NCBI GenBank assembly: GCA_021234155.1
Contig: JAJEKV010000002.1
Location: forward strand, 2,133,227 to 2,197,226
Direction of reading: 5' to 3'
From: Isoetes taiwanensis
Taxonomy: Eukaryota; Streptophyta; Lycopodiopsida; Isoetales; Isoetaceae
Length of the DNA: 64,000 nt
The position numbers were made by a program, and so were the translations under genes. The first letter of the stretch is position 1, and each line of letters opens with the position of its first letter. The notes below the pieces were generated by a model. It saw nothing but the letters and a program-made list of their open reading frames with translations. It did not search any database and was not told the DNA's origin. Shown in pieces: positions 45,605 to 56,900 of this stretch.

Positions 45605-48600
45605 GACCTCCTGGGGTCCGGACTCTCCCCTCTTGTGAGGGAGCCCTGCAAGGTCCTGGCCTCGTTTGACTTGGGGAAGGGTGCCAGCTCGGTTGCCACG
45701 CAACGGGCTGCCCCGACCGTTCTAATGCTAACCCTTTGACCTAGGCCTTCTCCAAAAATTCCAAAAATTGGGCTGTGTGCTAGAGATGAATTAGGAATCC
45801 AGCTGGCAAAAAATCAGAATTTATTTCCGTACAATGCATTAATTACGAATTTATGAATGTCTTGCCACTGCAAAAGCGCCCCCCAACTTCTAATTGCCAC
45901 ATCGGGAGGAGGACAGGCCCAAACTCCGTTCCGTCAGTTCCCCTTGCCCCGTTCTCGGCCGCAGCTTCTCAGCCACGTCCCAAGTGCAACAGACCAAAAC
46001 TCGGCCCCCAAAATGCAAACCCATAGGGTTTACGTTTCGGAGGCCCTCTCCTTGTCAGATTCGGCCGGGATCTTGCGTCGTGTCTTGATGTGGAGTGGGG
46101 GTGTTGATGCCACAGCACGGACCCTAAAATCCCCCCAGAAGCTGCTTGCCCCTAATTTCCTCTCCCCAAGGCCCTAGGGACGGACGGGCGACCTCCCCTC
46201 TCCGGAACCGTGATTTGGCTCTGCCAATGGACTCAGAACTTCGACATTGCCCTGGGGACCAACTTTCGTGGCCAGAAGACCACCCGACCTCCAAGAAGCG
46301 CCAAAGTAGCTCATGTCTAGCACACTCGTAATCAATTGGCCTAGGATGTGGATGCCGGATACTGTCGTGGAGGGCGTGAGTGTTTCTTTCCTTTGCAAAA
46401 CCGACCTTATAACTTGCTCCCTAGGGTAATTTCGCCATTTCGGACGACTTGGCGAGGTCGATTTGCCATTCCGAAGCCTCCCCGGTGCCCGAACGACAAA
46501 ATACTGCGGTTTCTACAAGGCCGACCTCAGGACGCTCCGCGGTTTAACAAGTTCTCCCGGACCGATCTGGAATCTTTTGGGCCTTCCCGAAGAGGGGCCC
46601 CTTAATGGAGGATCCAACGGTCGGATAGGGGAACCGGGCTCCGGGAGGGTGGTCATTAGCGTGCGGCCCCCCGGGGGAGCGCTGCCGGGAAGGGCTGCCT
46701 CGGGAATTTTTTTGGATCCCGCCTCCTGGGGTCCGGACTCTCCCCTCTTGTGAGGGAGCCCTGCAAGGTCCTGGCCTCGTTTGACTTGGGGAAGGGTGCC
46801 AGCTCGGTTGCCACGCAACGGGCTGCCCCGACCGTTCTAATGCTAACCCTTTGACCTAGACCTTCTCCAAAAATTCCGAAAATTGGGCTGTGTGCTGGAG
46901 ATGAATTAGGAATCCAGCTGGCAAAAAATCAGAATTTATTTTCGTACAATGTATTAATTACGAATTTATGAATGTCTTGCCACTGCAAAAGCGCCCCCCG
47001 ACTTCTAATTGCCACATCGGGAGGAGGACAGGCCCAAACTCCGTTCCGTCAGTTTCACCTTGCTCCTCATTCTCGGCCGCAGCTTCTCAGCCATGTCCCA
47101 AGTGCAACAGACCAAAACTCGGCCCCCAAAATGCAAACCCATAGGGTTTACGTTTCGGAGGCCCTCTCCTTGTCAGATTCGGCCGAGACCTTGCGCCGTG
47201 TCTTGGCGTGGAGTGGGGGTGTTGATGCCAGAGCACGGACCCTAAAATCCCCCCGGAAGTTGCTTGCCCCGAATTTCCTCTCCCCAAGGCCCTGGGGACG
47301 GACGGGCGACCTCCCCTCTCTGGAACTGTGATTTGGCTCTGCCAATGGACTCAGAACGTCGACATTGCCCTGGGGACCAAGTTCCGTGGCCAGACGACCA
47401 CCCGACCTCCAAGAAGCGCCAAAGTAGCTCATGTCTAGCACACTCGTAGTCAATTGGCCTAGGATGTGGATGCTGGATACTGTCGTGGAGGGCGTGAGTG
47501 TTTCTTTCTTTTGCAAAACCGACCTTGTAACTTGCTCCCTAGGGTAATTTCGCCATTCCGGACGACTTGGCGAGGTCGATTTGCCATTCTGAAGCCTCCT
47601 CGGTGCCCGAACGACAAAACACTGCGGTTTCTACAAGGCCGACCTCAGGACGCTCCGCGGTTTGACAAGTTGTCCCGGACCGATCTGGAATCTTTTGGGC
47701 CTTCCCAAAGAGGGGCCCCTGAACGGAGGATCCAACGGTCGGATAGGGGAACCGGGCTCCGGGAGGGTGGTCATTAGCGTGCGGCCCCCCGGGGGAGCGC
47801 TGCCAAGAAGGGCTGCCTCGGGAACTTTTTTGGATCCCGCCTCCTGGGGTCCGGACTCTCCCCTCTTGTGAGGGAGCCCTGCAAGGTCCTGGCCTCGTTT
47901 GACTTGGGGAAGGGTGCCAGCTCGGTTGCCACGCAACGGGCTGCCCCGACCGTTCTAATGCTAACCCTTTGACCTAGACCTTCTCCGAAAATTCTGAAAA
48001 TTGGGTGTCTTTGGAGATGAATTAGGAATCCGGTGGCAAAAATCAGAATTTATTTTCGTACAATGCATTAATTACGAATTTATGAATGTCTTGCCACTAC
48101 AAAAGCGCCCCACGCAGGCCCAAACTCCGTTCGATGGGTTCCCCTTGCTCGCATTTCGGCACGCGACTTCGGCCATGTCCTAAGTGCAAGACCAAAACTT
48201 CGGCCCCCTTCTAGAACTTTGGCAACCCATAGGGTTTACGTTTGAGGCCCTCTCCTTGTCGGTCGGCGGGGACCTTGGGCGTGTCTTGGCGTGGAGTGGG
48301 GGTGTTGACCTTGAGCACGGACCCTAAAATCCGGGGCTGCTTGCCCTCGAATTTCCTCTCCCCAAGGCCCGGGGCCGGGACGGGGCGACCTCCCCTCTCA
48401 GGCTGTGATTTGGCTCGCCAATGGACTCCGAAACGTCGACATTGCCCTGGCGACCAAGTTCCGTGTGAGGAAGACCACCCGACCTCCAAGAAGCCAAAGT
48501 AGCTCATGTCTAGCACACTTTCGTAATCAATTGGCCTAGGATGTGGATCTCAGGATGCGTAAGTGGAGGGCGTGAGTGTTTCTTTTCCTTTGCAAAACCG

Positions 48601-49370
48601 ACCTTATAACTTGCTCCTAGGGTAATTTAGCCATTTGGGGACTTGGCGAGGAGGTCGATTTGCCATTAAAGCCTCCCCGGTGCCCGAACGACAAAAATTG
48701 CCCGGTTTCTACAAGGCCGACCTCGGGGCCGCTCCGCGGTTTAACAAGTTCTCCGGACCGATCTGGAATCTTTTGGGCCTTCGAAGAGGGGCCCCCTTAA
48801 TGGAGGATCCAATGGTGGATAGAGGGAACCTCCGGGAGGGTGGTCATTAGCGTCGGCCCCGTGGCCGCTAGGGAAGGGCTGCCTCCGGAATTTTTGGATC
48901 CCGGGCCTGTCGGGGTCAGGACTCTCCCTCTTGTGAGGGAGCCCTGCAAGGTCCCGCCTCGTTTGACTTGGGGAAGGGTGCCGGCTTCGGTTATAGCGGG
49001 CGCCCGGACCGCTCTAATGCTAACCCTTTGACCTAGACCTTCTCCAAAAATTTCAAAATTGGGGCCGTGTCTTTGGAGATGAATTAGGAATCACCGGCAA
49101 AAAATCAGAATTTATTTTTAGGTACAATGTATTAATTACAATTTATGAATGTCTTGCCACTTGCAAAAGCCCCCAGACTTCTAATTGCCACATCGGGGAG
49201 GGGACAGGCCCAAACTTCCGGGATCCGTCAGTTTCACCTTGCTCCTCATTCGGCCGCAGGCTTCGGCCATGTCCCAAGTGCAGCACGGACAAAACTTCGG
49301 CCCCAAAATGCAAACCCATAGGGTTCGTTTGAGCCCCTCTTAATGCCGGATAGGCCGAGACCTTGGCCGA
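45605..49370. repeat. R3 tandem array, second block, about 3.4 units
   Basis: Starts inside a unit (CCTCCTGGGGTCCGG). Unit starts lie near 46,340, 47,458 and 48,537, types A/II, G/I, A/II, so the dimer order is kept. From 45,605 to about 48,000 the CAG/CTG sites are intact; after AAAATTCTGAAAA at 48,000 they are corrupted (GGGCTGTGTGCTGGAG becomes GGGTGTCTTTGGAG). The right edge runs into CGTCGTT-rich DNA near 49,370. Confidence 0.88.
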
Positions 49371-49640
49371 GACCTATCTGCCGCGTCGCTGCGGCGTCTT
49401 AAGCGACGACTGGCGTCGTTCAACGGCGCCTGACATACCGCGTGGTCGCCACGGCCGGCCAGCGTGGCGTCATGAAGCGAAAGCGGCGGTAAAGCGACCC
49501 ACGTGTTTGACGTCGTTTAACGGCGCCACGCATTACCGCCCGATGGCGATACGCTGCCACCTGTGACGGCCGGCGTTGTCGAAGCGCCCGTTGCTGGCGT
49601 GGCAACCACTTTTAACGACGTTTAGCGGCGTTGATACGGT
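49371..49640. mobile_element. CGTCGTT/AACGACG-rich segment, CACTA-subterminal-like
   Basis: The composition and short words (CGTCGTTCAACGGCG, GTCGTTTAACGGCG, AACGACGTTTAGCGGCG) match the segments at 6,541-7,084 and 13,405-13,944, and like them it sits beside R3. No CACTA terminus is seen here. Probably a related element piece. Confidence 0.4.
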
Positions 49641-50900
49641 ATTAAAAAATTTTTTTTAATTTTTTTTTTTTAATTTTTTTTTAATTTTTTTTTATAAATT
49701 GAAAAAAATAATAATAACACATTTATTATGAATGAAGTTAATACATTTAATTTAAAGCCTATAAAATGAATTTAACCAATAAAGAAATATAAGATTTTAA
49801 CGTCATTAAATGATGTCGCTTAAATATATTAAAAAATACAAAAATAAATGAAGCCCCAATTTTTTTTAGCTAAATACATTAATCAATAAATTAAGCTAAA
49901 TACATCAATCAATACATTAAGCATATTGAAAATTAAATGCTTACCTGGTACAAGGTGGCAAAGTTGTTTTGCACAAACAACGCATTTGCTAGGAGTGTAC
50001 ATGCAAAACAATAAATTCAATGATTAGTAAAATATTAGTATAAATAAACAACTTAAAGGAAAAAAAAATATGGAAAATCAATGGGGAGGGTGGTTTCAAT
50101 GACGCCCCTTCTTGGATAACAATTTAACCTAAATAAAGCATTAGTATTTTATTAGGCGTTATTGAAAAAAATTAAATCCTTACACGGAAGAGGTGCCAAC
50201 TTGTTTTTAAGAACAACACATTTTGCTAGGAGGTACATGCAAAACAAAAAATTCAATGATTAGAAAGAAATAGTATAAAACAACTAATAAGGAAAAATTT
50301 TGGAAAGAAGAAGGGTCTCGCTCTTTTTAACGACGTCTTCTTAGATGGGAAAAAAAATTAGAAGAAGAATGGAAGAATTCAAGAAGAAAAGGCTAAGAAG
50401 AAGAGGAGGAACCAAAAATGGGGAGGAAGAATACCTAAGAAGATGAAGCTTAAGAGGAGGATTAAGAGTAAGAATTTGAATAAGAGGAGGAAGAAGTAGT
50501 ATAAGAGGAGGAAGAATCAAGAAGAAGATGACAAAGGAATGGAAGAATATGTATGGAAGAAGGATGCAAGAATGGAAGAAGAAGAATGAAGGTTGAAGGA
50601 AGAACAAACAACAAATACAAAAAGCCCTAAATCTACCCAAAAACAAGTTTAGATTCAAAACGAAGTTGGTTGATCCCGGCAACATACCTTATGAAGCTTT
50701 GTCTTACACTTAGAATAGACCCCAAAGTAGATCCGTAAAATCGCCTCAAAAACGGCTCCTCCATAAGCTTTGCTTGCTCGATAAAACGGCGGATTGCGGG
50801 CCTTTCGATTTAAAAGTCTTTAACGACGTTCGTCGTAAACGACGACAAAAACGTCGTTGAAGCCACGTTTGTAACGACGTTTTTACAGCGACCAAAAAAA
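49641..50900. other. AT-rich segment with homopurine tract, possible element interior
   Basis: Begins with A/T homopolymer runs (49,645-49,710). It carries a diverged direct repeat of about 110 bases at 49,920-50,030 and 50,155-50,262 (sharing GCTAGGAG, GTACATGCAAAACA and AATTCAATGATTAG). A GA-rich homopurine tract lies at 50,345-50,610. The segment ends in more AACGACG words (50,818-50,885). AACGACG clusters on both sides make it look like one element, but terminal repeats were not found. The 114-codon minus-strand frame over the homopurine tract is a low-complexity artefact. Confidence 0.4.
50345..50610. repeat. Homopurine GA-rich tract
   Basis: About 265 bases of mostly A and G on the plus strand, made of AGAAGAAG, GAGGAGGAA and GGAAGAAT words. 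Such tracts can form triplex DNA and are common in element interiors and near plant genes. No coding claim. Confidence 0.8.
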
Positions 50901-50970
50901 AAAATTTTTTTTTTTTTAACTATTTTGCTAAAGTTAAGCAATTAAGCTCATGATACTAGAACTTGTGTAG
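50901..50970. repeat. Partial R5 unit at array edge
   Basis: Matches the R5 segment TTAACTATTTTGCTAAAGTT through GATACTAGAACTTGTGTAG, then jumps at GTAG to the start of a full unit. The junction suggests recombination at a 4-base identity. Confidence 0.75.
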
Positions 50971-53900
50971 AGAGGAAGTTCCCACTACAACTATGTGTGA
51001 TGCGATAAAAAAAGGTATGCATTTGGATTAATTACATGCTATATGGAAGGCTAAAATTGTTATAGGGTATGGCATTGCCCCCATCGTAATGGGGGTCTTG
51101 CCATCCCTATAAAAATTCTACAAAATGTCATACTCTACTGAAGGTGGTAGGGTTTTTTTTTTTTTAATTAAACTATTTTGCTAAAGTTAAGCAATTAAGC
51201 TCATGATACTAGAACTTGTGTAGATAAACTTTTTAACGATGGTATATGCCTAAGATGCCTTTTTAACTTGGGGGCATATGCCTAAGATGCAAGATTGGCT
51301 TAGGGCAATTTGGCCTAAATAGAAGAAGAGAAAATGCTCCTCATTATCTTCAAAACCATGCAAAAATGCAAACTTGGGACTTTCTCAATATTCAAAGAGA
51401 CCGATATGATAAAAATACATTTTTTGGCTTCAAAAATCCCATCGAGGCGACTTTTTAGCAAATACTGAGAAAATATTGGATTTGGCACTCATGTATAATA
51501 TACAAGCCTTGGAAAATATGTGTAATATACAGGCCTTGGAAAAATACACCGTGGCCAAAAAGCGGCCGCCACCAAATCGGTCAGGTGGGAAAGCGATGAA
51601 AATCGATTTGAAGTCTTGTGCATGCTCTATACTAGCCGAAAAGTCGTAGGCTAGCATTTCGGCTTGAGAAATGGCGGATGTAGAAGCTAAGATTCACTTA
51701 TTCACTTCAAAGAAGAAATAGCAAATGGTGGAGCATACTTATTTTCTGGGCTTTAATCCACGGATATGGAAAAATCATATTGGGGCTCTGTGTAAGCCTC
51801 ATCATCTCTACAGATGTTCTAGGATCGTAGGATTTTTGCGAGAAATGATTAGGTATGGATCTACTATTTCATATTCATGCCTAAATATAGTAGTTGAATG
51901 GAAGCCGCAGCCAAGCAATAAGCTCTTGAGGGGTGGTCGTAAAAAATAATACATATTAATATGATGGGAATTCGTTTTTCTAATAATCTTTGGTTCTCCC
52001 AAATCCAATAAGGAAGAACAATGAGGTCCTTGCAAGGGACTAAATGGCTACTGATGGCGAATTAACTACAAGGTAGACTCTAGGTTTGTATGGTATTTAT
52101 TGTGGCTGCACTGGGCTATAATAAAAAGCTTTGAGCTTTATATATGATATAAGGGTTTTAAGCTTGGAAATAGTCATTGCTTGTTTACATTTTGATCCGC
52201 CTTTACCAAGGCTTAATAATTATGCCGCTAAGTCCATCTATATTTGAAATGCATCCTAAAGCCCCACTAGGCAATAAAAAAGTGGTGACAAGAATAGGCC
52301 TCATGCCTATATGGCCTGGATCAGGATAGAGCTATGTGTCCGAGATTGTATATATCATCTTGATATTACGAAAATGCAAACAAGAAGCTATCACTAGAAG
52401 AGCTCAAATCAGGGTTTGATAAATTATATTTGCACACATATGCTTAAATATATCGATTTCACTTTGAAAAGTCCATTGCTTTTCATTTGTTTTCTTATGT
52501 TTATATGGAATTCTAGATAGCAAGTAAATATCAGAGGGAATCTATATCTTTGGTTCAATGTATCCATGTTGAAAATAGCTATGTTCCCACAATAGTTGCA
52601 CTTACATGCTTGATGTATATGTGGTCTATGATGATAAACAAGATCTGGAAATAGATCTTATATTATCTGAAAATAGACCCCGACATTCTGCTTTAGAACT
52701 AATTATCATGGTAACCAGCTAGATTTGGGATTAAGAAATTGGTTCTCATCTGATGGTAATCCCGATAATTGTGTCTTTGAGATTTAATTGCGAAATAAGA
52801 TTTTAAGTCCAATTGGGAAGTTTAAAACATTAAGAATGTTAATATTCGGTCTACTTTCTTGTTAAAGTCACCTCGGGGCAAAAGGATACAATTGGTGATC
52901 GTTGATAAACGAGAGACCCAATGTACCTTTTCTCCCACATTTACCATTATCATGCTAATTGTGTATTGATTGGCTGCAGGTACGGGCTCTCTCCTCCTAT
53001 TGTGTCTTTTTTGCTTTTCAGGGGTTTCTTTAGCTTGAAAGAGAATGGAATATGGAAATAGAGATGTTGGCTGAGCCTTGGGCGATAAATGGCTAAGATT
53101 TTCGGAATTTTATAGCCATAAACCATGGAGGTTTACTAGTGCAACACTTAAAGGCTGCTATGCCTATACATTGATAAGTACAAAGGTTATTTTTTATGTC
53201 CATCTTTTTAGTGCAGATTTTTATTTGAATAGCTTAACAGTTGCACTTGCTCAAGCCAAGTTTACGGCCTTATTTTTTGAGCATTAGAACATGGAGTTCA
53301 TGGTCTTTGTAATTGCCACCGAAATTCAAGTTGAATTCAAGTTGATCTTTGTAGCAAATGATTTACTTCTTATGACTTACGGTTTGTAAATAATGGTCTT
53401 CATGTTAAATTACTTAGGCTTTGGAAAAAGAGGTACTAATCTAGACTGACTTGCTCGGTTTAGATGTAGGATGATAATACTACCAAAGGGATTGGATAGA
53501 GGTAGATGCTTTGGTCTAAGCGTATGCTAGTTAAATTTTGGCTTTTTTTAGACACTTCATTTCACTAGGGATACCACGGTGATGCCTCTCCCTTTGCTCT
53601 AGGTGATTTAGAAGATTAAACACTTGACGGGGAACTTCCCCTTGAATATATTATCTTGCATATATTATCCGGTCTTTCTATTTAACCGGACTAAGCTCGT
53701 GGATTTATATTTGTGCGGGGTTGCATATGAGGCATTACGATGAAACTTGATAGTTACTTAAAATAAGGTATTGACACTCATTACCCATGCAAAAGCGAGT
53801 AAAATGTCAATGCCTACATTATTGTGCCATGGGTTGCTTCTACCATGGTATTCTACCATGGTATTCTAATGATGAATAGTAATTCATCAAGAATTTTGTA

Positions 53901-56900
53901 TAATGGCAGGTGCCATTATACACCAATAACAAATGCCATTCTTTGCCGGTTAATTTGAATACATTCCAATGCCATTTGGCTAAAATCCTTAATACAAGGA
54001 TATTGTTTTTAATTCTTATATATGATGTAAGGGCAATGCCCAATGTTAAATTGGGTGATGTAGAGAGGAAGTTCCCACTACAACTATGTGTTGTTGATAA
54101 TACAAAAGGTATGCATTTGGATTAATTACATGCTATATGGAAGGCTAAATTGCTATAGGGTATGGCATTGCCCCCACTGTAATGGGGGTCTTGCCATCCC
54201 TATAATTACAATTCTACATACAGGGGTCATGTCATACTCTAAGGAAGGGTGGTTTTTTTTTATTAATTAAACTATTTTGCTAAAGTTAAGCAATTAAGCT
54301 CATGATACTAGAACTTGTGTAGATAAACTTTTAACGATGGTATATGCCTAAGATGCCTTTTTAACTTTGGGGGGCATATGCCTAAGATGCAAGTTGGCTT
54401 AGGGGCAATTTGGCCTAAAAGAAGAAAAGAAGAGAAAATGCTCCTCGTATCTTCAAAACCATGCAAAAATGCAAACTTGGGACTTTCTCAATATTCAAAG
54501 AGACCGATATGATAAGAAATACATTTTTTGGCTTCAAAAAATCCCATCAGGGCAGCTTTTTAGCAAATACAGAAAATATTGGATTTGGCTGCTACTGTAT
54601 AATATACAAGCCTTGGAAAATATGTGTAATATACAGGCCTTGGAAAATACAACCGTGGCGCCAAAACGGCCGCCCAGCCAAATCGATTCCGTGGGAAAGC
54701 AGTGAAAATCGATTTGAAGTCTTGTTGCATGCTCTATACTAGCCGAAAAGCTGTAGGCTAGCATTTCGGCTTGAGAAATGGCAGATGTAGAAGCTAAGAT
54801 TCACTTATTCACTTCAAAGAAGAAATAGCAAATGGTGGAGCATACTTATTTTCTGCTTAATCACAGATATGGAAAACTGTATTTCAGGCTCTGCTGTGTA
54901 AGCCTCATCATCTCTACAGATGTTCTAGGATGCGTAGGATTTGCCGAAATGATTAGGTATGGATCTACTATTTCATATTCATGCCTAAATATAGTAGTTG
55001 AATGGAAGCTGCAGCAAGCAATAAGCTCTTGGCGGAATTGGGTAATACATATTAATATGATGGGAATTAGTTTCCTAATCTTTGGTTCCCTGCAAAACCA
55101 ATAAGGAAGAACAATGAGGTCCTTGCAAGGACTTAAAATGGCTACGATGGCATTAACTACAAGGTAGACTCTAGGTTTGTATGGTATTTATTGTGCACTT
55201 TTGGGCTATAAAAGCTTTGAGCTTTTATATGATATAAGGGTTAGTTGAAATAGGTGACTTGTTTTGTTTGATCCGGCTTTACCAAGGCTTAATAATTATC
55301 TTTGCTAAGCCCGCGTCTATATTTGAAATGCATCCGTAAAGCACGTGCTGGGCAATAAAAAGTGGTGACAAGAATAGGCCTCATGCCTATATGGACGGAT
55401 CAGATAGGAGCTATGTGGTCCGAGATTGTATATATCATCTTGATATTACTGAAAATGCAAACAAGAAGCTATCACTAGAAGAGCTCAAATCAGGTTTGAT
55501 AAATTATATTTGCACACATATGCTTAAATATGTCTGATTTCACTTTGAAAAGTCCATTGCTTTTCATTTGTTTTCTTATGTTTATATGGAATTCTAGATA
55601 GCAAGTAAATATCCGAGAGGAATCTATATGCTGGTTCAATGTATCCATGTTGAAAATAGCTATGTTCCCACAATAGTTGCACTTACATGCTTGATGTATA
55701 TGTGGTCTATGATGGTAGCAACAAGATGTGGAATAGATCTTATATTATCTCGAAAATAGACGACATTCTCGCTTTAGAACTAATTATCATGGTAACCAGC
55801 TAGATTTGGGATTAAGAAATTGGTTTCTCATCGATGGTAATCCCGATAATTGTGTCTTTGAGAGAGATTTAATTGCGAAATAAGATTTTAAGTCCAATTG
55901 GGAAGTTTAAAACATTAAGAATGTTAATATTCAGTCTACTTTCTTGTTAAAAGTCACCTCAGGGCAAAAGGATACAATTGGTGATCGGTGATAGGCTTTG
56001 AGACCCAATGTACCTTTTTTGCCCTTCACATTTACCATTATCATGCTAATTGTGTATTGATTGCTGCTTCGTAACGGGCTCTCTCCTCCTATTGTGTCTT
56101 TTTGCTTTTCGGGGTTTCTTTAGCTTGAAAGAGAATGGAATATGGAAATAGAGATGTTGGCTGAGCCTTGGGCGATAAATGACCTAAGATTTCGGAATTT
56201 TATAGCCATAAACCATGGAGGTTTACTAGCAACACAACACTTAAAGGCTGCTATGCCTATACATTGATAAGTACAAAGGTTATTTTTATGTCCATCTTTT
56301 AGTATGTTTTTATTTGAATAGCTTAACAGTTGCACTTGCTCAAGCCAAGTTTCGGGCCTTATTTTTTGAGCATTAGAACATGGAGTTCATGGTCTTTGTA
56401 ATTGCAATGTAATTCAAGTTGAATTCAAGTTGATCTTTGTAGCAAATGATTTACTTCTTATGACTTACGGTTTGTAAATAATGGTCTTCATGTTAAATTA
56501 CTTAGGCTTTGGGAAAAGAGGTACTAATCTAGGCCGACTGCTTTCGGTTTAGATGTAGGATGATAATACTACCAAGGGATTGGACCAGTAGATGAATCTT
56601 TGGTCTAGCGTATGCTAGTTCAGCCGGTTTTTTAGACACTTCATTTCACTAGGGATACCGGTGATGCCTCTCCCTTTGCTCTAGGTGATTTAGAAGATTA
56701 AACACTTGTTGACGGGAACTTCCCCTTGAATATATTATCTTGCATATATTATCCGGTCTTTCTATTTAACCGGACTAAGCCTCGTGGTTATATTTGTGCG
56801 GGTTGCATATGAGGCATTACGATGAACCCCTTGAGTTACTTAAAATAAGGTATTGACACTGTGATATGCAAGAAGCGTGAGTAAAATGTCAATGCCTACA

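Noticed and set aside
50341-50685. 114-codon hydrophobic minus-strand frame
   Set aside because: Reverse translation of a homopurine tract always gives leucine, serine and phenylalanine runs; low-complexity artefact.
50985-51000. CACTACAACTATGTG in R5 units as a CACTA terminus
   Set aside because: Internal to the 3.09-kb unit and present in all units, with no terminal or subterminal structure.
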